Notes: generated by a model from the letters alone, not told the origin. 64,000 nt of DNA from Atopobium massiliense (GCA_900343135.1 OPYK01000001.1:62001-126000); one strand, 5' to 3'. Positions 9,973-19,341 are shown, counted from the stretch's first letter. Translations and numbers: made by a program.

Positions 9973-10650
9973 CTAGGCTCGCGATGCACCATCTTGAGCG
10001 GCGGCGCGAATAGCAGCAATGGCACGGCTTCTATCTTCGTGTTTAAACACCGAAGAGCCAGCCACAAGCATCCGCGCACCTGCGCGAGCAAGTTCGGCAG
10101 CATTGTTTTCTGTAACGCCACCATCAACCTCAATAAGCGGATCGTATCCGCGCTCATGGCAAAAGTAGCTAAGTGCGGCCACTTTTTGCGTGGTGGTGGG
10201 AATAAACGATTGACCACCGAAACCAGGATTTACACTCATTACTAAAATCATGTCGATGTCGGGCAACACGGCAGATAAACTCTCAATCGCACTTCCCGGG
10301 TTAATGGCAACAGCGGCCTTTCTACCGGCGTTTTTAATGGCATAAATCATACGATGAATGTGTGTTTGCGCTTCCATATGAATGGTGATGGAGTCGGCAC
10401 CGGCGTCGATATACCAGCCTAGTTGCTCTTCTGGATTAGATACCATAATGTGTGCATCAACCGGAAGCGAAGATACGCGCTTTACTGCCTGTAGTAAAGG
10501 CACGCCAAAGCTCAAGTTGGGCACAAAATGACCATCCATAACATCGAAATGAATGGCGTCGGCGTCGCGAATAGAATCGAGCTCGCGCGCAAGCTGGGAG
10601 AAATCGCAGGCAAGAATAGATGGTGCGATGGAAATGGTATCGTGTGACAT
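9973..10650 (-). CDS. rpe: Ribulose-phosphate 3-epimerase
   Basis: It interconverts ribulose 5-phosphate and xylulose 5-phosphate in the pentose phosphate pathway. The 225-aa TIM barrel has the family signature: HFDVMDGHFVPN with metal ligands H34 and D36, the second His at 67 in VDAHIM, MSVNPGFGGQ for the phosphate loop, and catalytic D176 in EVDGG. AGGAG precedes the ATG. It follows gpsA with an eight-base gap, so the two are probably in one transcript. Confidence 0.96.
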   Translation of the reverse strand: MSHDTISIAPSILACDFSQLARELDSIRDADAIHFDVMDGHFVPNLSFGVPLLQAVKRVSSLPVDAHIMVSNPEEQLGWYIDAGADSITIHMEAQTHIHRMIYAIKNAGRKAAVAINPGSAIESLSAVLPDIDMILVMSVNPGFGGQSFIPTTTQKVAALSYFCHERGYDPLIEVDGGVTENNAAELARAGARMLVAGSSVFKHEDRSRAIAAIRAAAQDGASRA

Positions 10651-10658
10651 AGACGCTC

Positions 10659-11681
10659 CTAGTGTTGTATGTCTAATCCATAAAATTCTTCGATGGGCTT
10701 ACGCTCAAGTAGCCAGGTAACGGCTTGCTTTAGTTGAGCGTCTTTATACAAAATGGTATACACACATTGAGTAAGCGGCGCTTCAATTCCGCGCTGCTCA
10801 CACAACTGCCAAATACTCTCGGCAGCACGTACGCCCTCAACAACCATTTTGGTGCGCGCTTCGTATTCAGCAAGGCTTTCGCCATGCGCAAACGCCACAC
10901 CAAAGCTGCGATTACGCGAATGCACCGACGTGCACGTAGCCACCAAGTCGCCTACACCGGCAAGTCCCATGCAGGTAAGCGGCATACCGCCTAAGTTAGC
11001 AACAATGCGACTAATTTCGGCAAGACCTCGGCACATAATAACAGCAAGCGTGTTATCACCATAGCCCATGCCCGCAGCAGCGCCGCACGCAATAGCAACA
11101 ATATTTTTAACAGCCGCACACAGCTCAACACCAATAACATCGCTCGACACATAAATGCGAAACGTATCACTAATAAACAGCTGTTGGAAGAAGTTAGCTA
11201 CAGCAGGATCGCGCGCAGCAATAACTGCAGCCGAGATTTTGCCTAAGCAAATTTCCTCAGCATGATTAGGACCGCTTAACACCGCAATCTGCGAAATGCA
11301 GTCCCACTCCTGCGCAATAATGTCGCACATCGTACAATGCGACGTGGGCTCCATACCTTTTGTAAGTACAATGGTTGGAATATCGCCGCTGATAAACGGC
11401 CGTGCTGCACGTAAGGTAGCACGCTCAAACATCGACGGCACCACAATAATAATCGCCTGAGCACCATCGAGCACCCACGCAAAATCAGTTGAGGCAACAA
11501 CGTTGTGCGCCATCTCGTAATCAACAAGATGATCGGGGTTTTTGTGATGCGCGTTAATGTATTGCGCGCATGGCTCCTCGTACGACCACATACGCACTTC
11601 ATCGGCAGATGACGCTAAAAGGCCAGAAGCAGCTGTTCCCCAGCTACCCGAACCCAGTATTGCAACACGTGACACTGTCAT
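10659..11681 (-). CDS. gpsA: NAD(P)H-dependent glycerol-3-phosphate dehydrogenase
   Basis: GpsA reduces dihydroxyacetone phosphate to sn-glycerol 3-phosphate, the backbone for phospholipids. The N-terminal Rossmann motif GSGSWGTA, the catalytic lysine in AVKNIVAIACG and the C-terminal helical domain are all present in about 340 aa. The ATG at 11681 is preferred over a GTG three codons upstream because GAAGTGG then serves as ribosome binding site. It sits directly downstream of plsY, the acyltransferase that consumes its product, a functional pairing seen in many bacteria. Confidence 0.95.
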   Translation of the reverse strand: MTVSRVAILGSGSWGTAASGLLASSADEVRMWSYEEPCAQYINAHHKNPDHLVDYEMAHNVVASTDFAWVLDGAQAIIIVVPSMFERATLRAARPFISGDIPTIVLTKGMEPTSHCTMCDIIAQEWDCISQIAVLSGPNHAEEICLGKISAAVIAARDPAVANFFQQLFISDTFRIYVSSDVIGVELCAAVKNIVAIACGAAAGMGYGDNTLAVIMCRGLAEISRIVANLGGMPLTCMGLAGVGDLVATCTSVHSRNRSFGVAFAHGESLAEYEARTKMVVEGVRAAESIWQLCEQRGIEAPLTQCVYTILYKDAQLKQAVTWLLERKPIEEFYGLDIQH

Positions 11682-11743
11682 GCTTACCACTTCTTTTCGT
11701 GTACCACTCCAAAACCCAACGGCGCAAGGAGCATAAAGATTTG

Positions 11744-12550
11744 TTATACGCTGTGAGGTTGGTTTGGTTGATGTTGGTTTGGTTCACCTTGAGCGTGCAC
11801 ATCATCGAATGTACCCGCGTGTGCGGCAGACTGCGCTACACAAAGACCCTGCTCCTTACCCGCAAGAAGACGTGCAATGTTGGAGCGATGTGCCCAGAGC
11901 ACAAGCAGCGCCACCAAGCACATGGGTACAAGCGAAACTCCATGAATGCCCCACACGTACGCCCAGATAGGTATCGAAATTGCAGCTACAACAGAACCTA
12001 TCGAAACAGTTTTTGTTGGTAGTACCACAATAAAAAATCCGCCAATAGCACACAGCGCGCAGGGCCAGTTAAGAACTAAACACGCACCAAAGCCAACCGC
12101 AATGCCTTTTCCGCCTTTAAAGTGCAGGTAGATTGAGAAAATATGTCCGATAACGCAGGCAGCAAAATTGCACGCAAGCAAAAACTCAAAGAGCAATGCC
12201 GACGTGGTGCATCCCAAAGATGCAAGCACACTACCAAAAGGATCGCGCGCAAGCTCAGCCGTTATATCCGCAGATAAACCTAGGGCAGAAAGCTGCATAC
12301 AAAGCGGCATGAGCACACAGCGCGCAATGAGCATGGCACACACGGCTTTGCCCACATCACACAAAAAGGTAATTGCCGCTGCTTTTTTGCCTGCAACACG
12401 CGCAACGTTAGTCATGCCAATATTGCCCGATCCCTTTTGGCGCACGTCTTCGCCACAAAACAGACGACCTATAATAACGCCAAATGGAATCCCGCATAAT
12501 GCATAGCTCACCAGCATGCAAAAAGCAGTTGCAATAAAAAGCGTCTGCAT
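11744..12550 (-). CDS. plsY: Acyl-phosphate glycerol-3-phosphate acyltransferase
   Basis: PlsY is the membrane enzyme that moves the acyl group from acyl phosphate (made by PlsX, encoded here at 52854) to glycerol 3-phosphate. The three family motifs are visible: GSGNIGMTN after the first helix, KGGKGIAVGFG in the middle, and the C-terminal HRSNI region. At 268 aa it is longer than the usual 200-220. The extra length is an insert of about 40 residues near 90-130 and a hydrophilic tail of about 35 residues ending in a small Asn/Gln/Pro repeat. The start is ATG after GGGG. Confidence 0.93.
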   Translation of the reverse strand: MQTLFIATAFCMLVSYALCGIPFGVIIGRLFCGEDVRQKGSGNIGMTNVARVAGKKAAAITFLCDVGKAVCAMLIARCVLMPLCMQLSALGLSADITAELARDPFGSVLASLGCTTSALLFEFLLACNFAACVIGHIFSIYLHFKGGKGIAVGFGACLVLNWPCALCAIGGFFIVVLPTKTVSIGSVVAAISIPIWAYVWGIHGVSLVPMCLVALLVLWAHRSNIARLLAGKEQGLCVAQSAAHAGTFDDVHAQGEPNQHQPNQPHSV

Positions 12551-12644
12551 GAATTACCCCGCTTTACTCCCCGCTTTACTCAACACATAACACGCACGCC
12601 GCATAGCGCTGGGTGCGCAGCGAACAATCAACCGAACTTCTACC

Positions 12645-13964
12645 CTATTCTTTATTGCGAAACTTAAGCTCAATAGGTGTGCCCGAAAGATCAAACGCTT
12701 CGCGCAAGCGGTTTTCCAAAAAGCGGATATATGCGTCGTCGAGCAGGTCTTTTGCATTGCAAAAGAACGTAATTTGCGGCGGGTTATCTCCCGTTTGTGT
12801 AGCGTAGTGAATTTTGAGACGTCGACTTTTATGAACGATAGTATGACCCGCTTCGCGAATGCGCGTAATAAGGGCGTTAAGCTGCGATGTTTTAAGATGG
12901 CTTGAACGGGCATGCGCCGCGGCTATCGCAGCATCAAGAATCTTGTTGGTATTTTTGCCGGTAAGCGCAGAAATTTGCACTTGCTTTGCCCAGGTAGCAA
13001 ACGTAAGGCGGATGGCAAGCGAGTCTTTAAGCTTAAGTTTATCTTCTTCTGAAGAAAGCAGGTCGATTTTATTGATAACAAGCACGAGCGCGCAGCCACG
13101 ATCGATAGCCATACCCATGAGCTTTTGGTCTTGCTCGGTCATGCCTTCGGCAGCATCAATAACCATAAGTGCAACGTCGGCTTTGTCCATGGCCTGAAGC
13201 CCGCGGACAAGGCTGTAGTACTCAACATCCTCGTGTACCTGCGACTTTTTGCGCATACCTGCTGTATCAACAAGACGAATAGGCGTGTCGTGATACTCAA
13301 AACAAATATCAATGGCGTCGCGCGTGGTACCCGCAATATTGGCAACAAGCGACCGATTTGTTTTGGATAGCTTGTTTACCAGCGATGATTTACCAACATT
13401 TGGCCGGCCAATAACAGCAATCGACAACATATCATCGCCGTAGGGGCTGTCTTCCTGCACGATGCACTTAAACGATTCAACAATAAGGTCGAGAAGGTCG
13501 CCTGTTTGCGTGCCGTGGGTGGCCGAAATAGCAATCGGGCTCCCAAGTCCAAGTGACAAGTACATCCAGTCATCAATAACAGTTTCGGGATTATCAATTT
13601 TGTTTACCGCTAAAAAGCAGGGCTTATGCAAACGACGCACAATGCGCGCTACTTCTTCGTCTTCTTCAAGCACGCCAATGGTACCATCAACAACCTGCAC
13701 AATTACATCGGCTTCTTCGCACGCAAGGAGTGCTTGCTCACGAATGCCCAGCGCAAACACATCGGTGCTTTTCTGCGATTCGATACCACCCGTATCGATA
13801 AGCGTAAAATCAACGCCCCGCCAATCGCAGTCGTGATAGGAGCGGTCGCGCGTCACGCCACGCGATTCGTGCACAATAGCAGTTTTTGTTGTTGCAAGAC
13901 GATTTACAAGTGTAGACTTACCAACATTTGGTCTACCTACAATGGCAACAAGCGGCTTGGTCAT
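12645..13964 (-). CDS. der: Ribosome assembly GTPase Der (EngA)
   Basis: Der is a double GTPase needed for 50S subunit maturation. Two G domains in tandem each begin with GRPNVGKS, followed by DTGG in domain 1, DTAG in domain 2, and NKID in both. A KH-like domain completes the 439 aa. The ATG at 13964 gives MTKPLVAIVG, the usual family start; the frame is open 14 codons further upstream but without support. It lies between plsY and ispH, all on the minus strand. Confidence 0.96.
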   Translation of the reverse strand: MTKPLVAIVGRPNVGKSTLVNRLATTKTAIVHESRGVTRDRSYHDCDWRGVDFTLIDTGGIESQKSTDVFALGIREQALLACEEADVIVQVVDGTIGVLEEDEEVARIVRRLHKPCFLAVNKIDNPETVIDDWMYLSLGLGSPIAISATHGTQTGDLLDLIVESFKCIVQEDSPYGDDMLSIAVIGRPNVGKSSLVNKLSKTNRSLVANIAGTTRDAIDICFEYHDTPIRLVDTAGMRKKSQVHEDVEYYSLVRGLQAMDKADVALMVIDAAEGMTEQDQKLMGMAIDRGCALVLVINKIDLLSSEEDKLKLKDSLAIRLTFATWAKQVQISALTGKNTNKILDAAIAAAHARSSHLKTSQLNALITRIREAGHTIVHKSRRLKIHYATQTGDNPPQITFFCNAKDLLDDAYIRFLENRLREAFDLSGTPIELKFRNKE

Positions 13965-14119
13965 AATGTGTCCATTTCTTAAGCAAGCGAATATCAATAA
14001 AAACAAAGTACAAGTACTTTAAGTATAAACAATGCGCAAGGCTATCAGAAGAAACCTACAAGATACGCATGAGTACACCTAAGGCACGTGCGCGCGCACG
14101 TAAGCGCAAACCACACGTC

Positions 14120-15049
14120 TTAGCGAGCAGCGTTTTTGCCTGTAGATGCATTGGTAACACAGGTTGGCGTGCTATCTGGCGCCGTGGTCTGTGGAGCTGC
14201 AGCGGCAGCAAACTCACTATCGAGCGCACGCAGGGCGGCAACAACCTCATCAATTTGATACTGCGGCGTAGATGCACCTGCCGTTATGCCCACTCTAGAC
14301 GAAGGCGTAAACCAAGACGGCTCAAGCTCACTTGCAAGTTCAATGTGATGCACTTGCGTGCAATATTCGGCAGCGATTTCTGCTAAATGGCAGGTATTTG
14401 CCGACATTTTACCGCCGATAACCAGCATGCAATCAACCTGTGCACTCAAGCTTGCGCACGCGCGCTGGCGCTTGGTGGTGGCGCCGCAAATCGTGTCGAT
14501 AAGGCGCAGCTCATCTACCCTACCTACCAGCGCAGCTATTACCGCACGTAAGCGTTCACGTGTTTGTGTTGTTTGCACAACAACGCCAACTTTCCGCTTA
14601 AGCGTAATAGTGTCGAGATCCTCAGGACATTCAACACATATTGAATTTTTTGCATAACCCAAGGTTGCAATAACCTCTGGGTGCCCCTTTTCGCCAAAAA
14701 CGAGCACTTGATAGCCCTCGCGCTCAAACGTTTGCGCCGCTTTATGAGCACGAATTACAAACGGACAGGTGGCATCGAGAACCACGGTGTGGCTTTTGTA
14801 TGCGCGCGCTTCCTCATCGGGTGTAACACCGTGCGTACGCAGCACGAGCGCATCGCCCGCAACTTCGTCGGCAGATGCAATTGGCTGCACACCTTGGTTA
14901 GCCAATTTGCTTACAACAGTTGGATTATGAATAAGTGGACCGAGCGTATGTATACTGCCGTGCGTGGTTTTTGACAGTTTTTGAACCATGTCAAGTGCGC
15001 GATTAACGCCAAAACACGCGCCGGCATCGGTTGCAATGCGAATATGCAT
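14120..15049 (-). CDS. ispH: 4-hydroxy-3-methylbut-2-enyl diphosphate reductase
   Basis: IspH is the last enzyme of the MEP isoprenoid pathway, making IPP and DMAPP with a [4Fe-4S] cluster. The three cluster cysteines are seen at C12 (AGACFGV), near 96 (DATCPFV) and near 194 (ICGATTKRQ). The conserved histidines in THGVTPDE and the HPEV motif are also present. Length (309 aa) is normal, with a short Ala/Thr-rich tail. The organism therefore seems to use the MEP route. Confidence 0.95.
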   Translation of the reverse strand: MHIRIATDAGACFGVNRALDMVQKLSKTTHGSIHTLGPLIHNPTVVSKLANQGVQPIASADEVAGDALVLRTHGVTPDEEARAYKSHTVVLDATCPFVIRAHKAAQTFEREGYQVLVFGEKGHPEVIATLGYAKNSICVECPEDLDTITLKRKVGVVVQTTQTRERLRAVIAALVGRVDELRLIDTICGATTKRQRACASLSAQVDCMLVIGGKMSANTCHLAEIAAEYCTQVHHIELASELEPSWFTPSSRVGITAGASTPQYQIDEVVAALRALDSEFAAAAAPQTTAPDSTPTCVTNASTGKNAAR

Positions 15050-15082
15050 ACGTTAAGTTTCACCGCCTAAATGCTATGGCAG

Positions 15083-15155
15083 ATGCCAATATACGAGCTT
15101 ACGCCAATATTATGCCAATACATACTATACCGATATACCCTATACCGATAAATAA
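15083..15155. repeat. Short direct repeats between ispH and cmk-plsC
   Basis: The word GCCAATA occurs three times within about 40 bases, and ATACCGATA occurs twice just after. The repeats are imperfect and AT-rich and lie in the leader of ispH on the minus strand. No hairpin or known riboswitch was recognised. Confidence 0.4.
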
Positions 15156-15176
15156 ACTTCACACCAATGTGATATG

Positions 15177-16691
15177 TTACGCGCGGGTGTGAAAACGCGC
15201 CTTAAGCTCGTCGCGTAAGGTATATACCCTATTCATCGACTCTCGTTCAAGCAATTCGAGCATCTTCTTTTTTGACATACGAGCGCTGCCTTCTGCATGG
15301 GGCGATGTTGAAGACGTGTGTGAAGAAATAGGTGCAGCAAAACCAATGCATACGCGCGAAAATTTATGCACGAAGCTGCGCGCCTGTGCAATACTAAAGG
15401 CGCCGCTTACCGCTGCAGGAATAATATCTGCATGTGTGCGAAGCGCAAGAAAGGCAAAACCGGCACGTATGGGGGGCTTTATATCAAGGTTGCGCACGCG
15501 CGTGCCCTCGGGATACACAAGCAGCCACTCACCGCGCGAAAGCGCCTGCGTACACCAGTGCATGCACGTCATATCGGCGCTTGCGCGCACCACGGGAATA
15601 CCACCTGCTATCGCAAACAAATACGCCACAAAACGATGGCGATTAAACTCACTTTTATACATCGTACGCAGGGGAATTTTTTTGTGATGCAGGTAAAGCA
15701 TGGTAATGAGAGGCTCAATTGCCGACACATGATTCATAACAACAATGTAGGGCTTGCCTGCAAGCGCATGCACATCTATCTCATCAAAACAACGCCAGCG
15801 CCAAAGAAGCTTAGTTACCGGAAAAAGAATAGCGCAAAGGACTGCAAGAAATACACGACTCGCGCGCGGAAATTCACTCATTGCGTGCGCATAAAACCAC
15901 GAGTAGCGCTCAGTGTGCGCTGCAGATGCAGCTGCAGATGCTCCTGCGGCAGCATCCCGGTCAGCTGCAGGCTGTGTAGAGGCACTCGTAGCTGCGGCAG
16001 CGCTATCCAAATATGGCTGTGCACGTGCACAAATAATGGATACGATTTCATCAACCGTTTTATCGGAGCTGTCAATGTGAAACGCATCGGGTGCTGCTTT
16101 GAGCGGCGCTGTTTTGCGATGCGAATCAACATCATCGCGATGGAGCAAATTGGCGAGAATAGCCGCTTCGTCGGCCTTGGTAGTAGATACAATGCTTCCG
16201 GATGCAACATCTCCGCCAGCACGCTGAACAGCACGGCGGTGGGCACGTGCCTGCGCGTTTGCCGTAAGGAAAATTTTAACTTCGGCAGAAGGAAAGACGG
16301 CGGTGCCAATGTCGCGTCCCTCGGCAACAACATGCTTTGCCTGTGCTAGCCTGCGCTGTTTTTCAACCAAAAGCGCGCGAACCTTAGGCAGCGCGGCATA
16401 CGACGATACATTGGCGTCAACCTCAGCAGAACGAATTGCGCGCGTACAATCGATACCGTTTACCAGCACTTGTTGTACGCCGTCATGATACGCCAAATCG
16501 ATATCCAGCGCAGCTGCGGCGCGCACGGTGGCATCTTCATCGGTGGCTGAAATCTCGTGCTCCAAACACCACATGGTAACGCAGCGGTACATCGCACCAG
16601 TGTCGATATAGGTAATGCCAAGCCGCCTAGCGATACTGCGTGCAACTGTAGATTTTCCCGAACCAGAAGGTCCATCGATAGCTATTATCAT
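15177..16691 (-). CDS. Fused cytidylate kinase and PlsC-type lysophospholipid acyltransferase
   Basis: This 504-aa protein joins two enzymes. Residues 1-225 are cytidylate kinase: GPSGSGKST at 7-15, then YIDTGAMYR and EGRDIGT, which phosphorylate CMP and dCMP. Residues 226-260 are an Ala/Ser/Thr-rich linker. From about 262 there is a membrane-associated PlsC domain with a hydrophobic helix at 279-293, GGIPVVR (363-369) and YPEGTR (393-398). The first PlsC motif reads NHVSAIE, so the catalytic HX4D is HX4E here (H321, E326). The cmk-plsC pairing is familiar from Coriobacteriia as best I recall. PlsC makes phosphatidic acid and CMP kinase supplies CTP for CDP-diacylglycerol, a plausible link. 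It overlaps the pseudouridine synthase gene by 4 bases. Confidence 0.92.
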   Translation of the reverse strand: MIIAIDGPSGSGKSTVARSIARRLGITYIDTGAMYRCVTMWCLEHEISATDEDATVRAAAALDIDLAYHDGVQQVLVNGIDCTRAIRSAEVDANVSSYAALPKVRALLVEKQRRLAQAKHVVAEGRDIGTAVFPSAEVKIFLTANAQARAHRRAVQRAGGDVASGSIVSTTKADEAAILANLLHRDDVDSHRKTAPLKAAPDAFHIDSSDKTVDEIVSIICARAQPYLDSAAAATSASTQPAADRDAAAGASAAASAAHTERYSWFYAHAMSEFPRASRVFLAVLCAILFPVTKLLWRWRCFDEIDVHALAGKPYIVVMNHVSAIEPLITMLYLHHKKIPLRTMYKSEFNRHRFVAYLFAIAGGIPVVRASADMTCMHWCTQALSRGEWLLVYPEGTRVRNLDIKPPIRAGFAFLALRTHADIIPAAVSGAFSIAQARSFVHKFSRVCIGFAAPISSHTSSTSPHAEGSARMSKKKMLELLERESMNRVYTLRDELKARFHTRA

Positions 16692-17806
16692 TGTGTATCC
16701 TTGTCGTTATGAACGTTTGGTGTAACACCATGTTGAGTATGTCGTAAGGCACCGGTATGAGCCTTGGTTTGAGCGTTGGCTATACCGTCACTGCTCGAAA
16801 CAGTACGCATAAGCGCATCAACTTCGGCAGGCGTGCACATACGCCACGCGCCAAATGGAAGCGCATCTCCCAAAGAAAGCGGGCCAAATTGCGCACGATG
16901 AAGACGCACAACCGGACAACCAACAGCGTCAAACATGCGTTTTACCTGGTGATACCTACCTTCTCGAATAGAAATACTGCAAATAGTATAGCCGCGGGCA
17001 GATGGTATGCCATCTAGTATATGGCATTGCGGGGCGAGCGTGCAGAGCGCATCTGAAGGCGCTAAGCGGGTAATATGCGAAGGCGCACACGGCCCGTCAT
17101 CGAGCATGATGCCCGCTTCCAGCTGTTTTTGCGCTGCGCGGGTAAGGCTGCCTTGAAGCAGACACACATAGGTTTTCCACACATGATGCGACGGATGAAG
17201 CAGCCGGTTTCCCATGTTTCCATCGGTCGAAAAAAGAAGCAGCCCCGTTGTGTCGCCATCAAGCCTCCCCACCGCAAACAATCCCGGGTAGGTATCTTTG
17301 GGAACAAGCGCAGCTACACATGGGTGACCAAACGGATCGGACATAGTGGTAAGCACGCCTTGCGGTTTGTTGAGAATTAAATAGGTGTGTTCATCACCAA
17401 GCACGCAGGGCGTACCATCAACACACACTACATCGTGTGCGCAATCAACTTTGCTGCCAAGCACATCTTGCACTACCCCATTAACCGTTACTCTACCTGC
17501 AGAAATGAGCTTTTCGGCGCCACGACGCGACGCCACGCCGCAGCGAGCAAGATAGCGCTGAAGACGCATCGTAAATGTGGACGAAGGAAAATTTCCTGCC
17601 ATAATGTCTTCGTCTGTGTACGCGCGCGTAATTTTAAGGTGACGATTGCGTGCACGTTCGATTTCTTCGCGCGTAAGCGTGGACGGCGTAGGTTGATTGA
17701 GGTTCGGGTGCCGCGTGCGCCAGGCCCGTTTGGGGCGCGTAGCACGTGTGTGCACAGAGTCTTGAGGCTGCGGTTGTGTGTATCCACCAGGTGTTTTTGT
17801 CATCAT
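16688..17806 (-). CDS. rRNA pseudouridine synthase, RsuA/RluB family
   Basis: The protein has an S4 RNA-binding domain from about residue 80 (LQRYLARCGVASRRGAEKLI) followed by an RsuA/RluB catalytic domain with the active Asp in GRLDGDTTGLLLF. It likely modifies a uridine in 23S or 16S rRNA. About 78 basic, Pro-rich residues precede the S4 domain, an extension that many actinobacterial members have. The start overlaps the scpB stop (ATGA) and the end overlaps the cmk-plsC start, so the genes look translationally coupled. RluB is the likelier target class because of the scpAB neighbourhood. Confidence 0.9.
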   Translation of the reverse strand: MMTKTPGGYTQPQPQDSVHTRATRPKRAWRTRHPNLNQPTPSTLTREEIERARNRHLKITRAYTDEDIMAGNFPSSTFTMRLQRYLARCGVASRRGAEKLISAGRVTVNGVVQDVLGSKVDCAHDVVCVDGTPCVLGDEHTYLILNKPQGVLTTMSDPFGHPCVAALVPKDTYPGLFAVGRLDGDTTGLLLFSTDGNMGNRLLHPSHHVWKTYVCLLQGSLTRAAQKQLEAGIMLDDGPCAPSHITRLAPSDALCTLAPQCHILDGIPSARGYTICSISIREGRYHQVKRMFDAVGCPVVRLHRAQFGPLSLGDALPFGAWRMCTPAEVDALMRTVSSSDGIANAQTKAHTGALRHTQHGVTPNVHNDKDTQ

Positions 17807-18543
17807 GCACGCGTTTCTGTGGCTGCTGTTGAAGCGTCAGCATCCACCTCAATGGTATCTTCATGTACCGCATTTTCATGTACCGCATCAACGTCAAAGC
17901 CCTCTTCACTTACAGCAGCAGGCTCATCATCATCAAAAAGATGAAGCGGCGTTTGCTCCAGACGCTCACGAATATAGCGCTGAGCTGCCTCATCAGCGGC
18001 AAACTGCTCAATCGGCGGCAAATCACGCAAACTTGCAAGCCCAAACTCCTCAAGAAACGCTTTAGTAGTGCCATACTGCGCCGCACCGGTTGGCGTAGGC
18101 TTCGATTTAATTTCCTTTATAATGCCCCGCGCCTTAAGCGAATTTATTGCAGCGTCGCTGGTAACACCACGTATTGAGCGTATGGCTTCTCGACCAATTG
18201 GTTGCAAATACGCAACACACGCCAGCACCTCAAGCGCGGCTTGCGAAAGTTTACGTGCGTCAATGCGACCAAGATACTCTTCGATGCAATCGTGACAGCT
18301 CTCGCGCGTAACAAGCTGCCAGCCTGATGCCGTTTGCACAAGCTGAAAGCCACGCGATTCAGCATCATATTGACGAGAAAGCTCTTCGAGCTGCGCTTTG
18401 CAGGCATCTGGCGTGCAGTGAATGCTCGCGCTTGCCGCATCTACATCAACAGGCTCTGCTGATACAAGTAACACCGCTTCAAGTAAACGCCGTATGGTAG
18501 CAGCATCAATATCCATGCCAAGCTGATCTTGTGTTGAATCCAT
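17803..18543 (-). CDS. scpB: Segregation and condensation protein B
   Basis: ScpB is the winged-helix partner of ScpA in the SMC condensin complex; the SMC gene is at 47956. The 246-aa product has the typical RRLLEAVLLVSAEPV start, a middle QPIGREAIRSIRGV motif and an acidic C-terminal tail that is longer than usual and contains a repeated AVHE word. It begins three bases after the scpA stop and ends in a 4-base overlap with the rluB-like gene. Confidence 0.94.
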   Translation of the reverse strand: MDSTQDQLGMDIDAATIRRLLEAVLLVSAEPVDVDAASASIHCTPDACKAQLEELSRQYDAESRGFQLVQTASGWQLVTRESCHDCIEEYLGRIDARKLSQAALEVLACVAYLQPIGREAIRSIRGVTSDAAINSLKARGIIKEIKSKPTPTGAAQYGTTKAFLEEFGLASLRDLPPIEQFAADEAAQRYIRERLEQTPLHLFDDDEPAAVSEEGFDVDAVHENAVHEDTIEVDADASTAATETRA

Positions 18544-18546
18544 TGC

Positions 18547-19341
18547 TTAGTGTTCTCCTTCATTTGATAGCGGTTTATAGCATACACTGCGCGTAGCAGC
18601 GGTGCGCGTAAGCTCAATATCACCAAACGTCGTAGACTGCACAGCATCAAGATACCCGCCCGCAATAAGCTCGAGCATAGCCAAAAAATGTTCAACTACG
18701 TCTTGCTTAGAATATGCACTGCCAAGAAGCTGCGAAAACGAAATGTGGAGCTTCGCGCGCGTTATAGCGTCGATGCGCGCGCAGGTAAGCGCAATCGGCC
18801 TGCGTTTTGCGGCAATGTGGTGCGATTGAATAAGCTCGTCCTCACGGCGGCTCAACAAGTCCGCGCAACACACCGCAAGCGTGCGCAAAGTAGTACCTTC
18901 AAGATACGATGCACTGGTATTAAAGTTGGCAATGTGCACATGACCGCAGTTAGGATGCCTGCGCAAGCTCTTTTCATGCGCAGCTTGAAGCCATGACGAC
19001 GCCTCCAAAAATTGCTTGTAGGTAATAAGTCGCGCAACAAGAAGCTCTTGTGCTTGCTGTGCTGTTATATACTCGTCTTGTTTATCTTCATCGTCTGCAG
19101 GCACAGTTTCGCTATCGGCTACCAGCTGTTTTGCCTTAATTTGCAGCAGCGTAGCGGCAACCAGTACGAAATCGCTCGCAACGTCAAGGTCGATGGTGGT
19201 AAGTTTTTGAATTTCACGTATATACTGAGCAGCTATATCGGCAATGTCGAGAGAAGCAATATACACCTTTTGTTTATATACCAGCGAAAGCAGCAAATCG
19301 AAAGGGCCGGAAAACTGCTGGGTTTGAACTCGATACGACAT
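18547..19341 (-). CDS. scpA: Segregation and condensation protein A
   Basis: ScpA is the kleisin that bridges the SMC heads. Visible features are the N-terminal motif FSGPFDLLLSLV, DIADIAAQYI, the central acidic linker and a C-terminal winged-helix segment with FSQLLGSAYSKQDVVEHFLAMLE split over two helices. Length (264 aa) is normal. GAGG precedes the ATG. It leads the scpA-scpB-rluB-cmk/plsC gene string. Confidence 0.94.
   Translation of the reverse strand: MSYRVQTQQFSGPFDLLLSLVYKQKVYIASLDIADIAAQYIREIQKLTTIDLDVASDFVLVAATLLQIKAKQLVADSETVPADDEDKQDEYITAQQAQELLVARLITYKQFLEASSWLQAAHEKSLRRHPNCGHVHIANFNTSASYLEGTTLRTLAVCCADLLSRREDELIQSHHIAAKRRPIALTCARIDAITRAKLHISFSQLLGSAYSKQDVVEHFLAMLELIAGGYLDAVQSTTFGDIELTRTAATRSVCYKPLSNEGEH

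Noticed and set aside
15366-16349. Long plus-strand frame of 327 codons
   Set aside because: It lies antisense to the well-supported Cmk-PlsC gene. It has no ribosome binding site or recognisable family, and its composition (Arg, His, Cys rich) is that of a complement-strand shadow.
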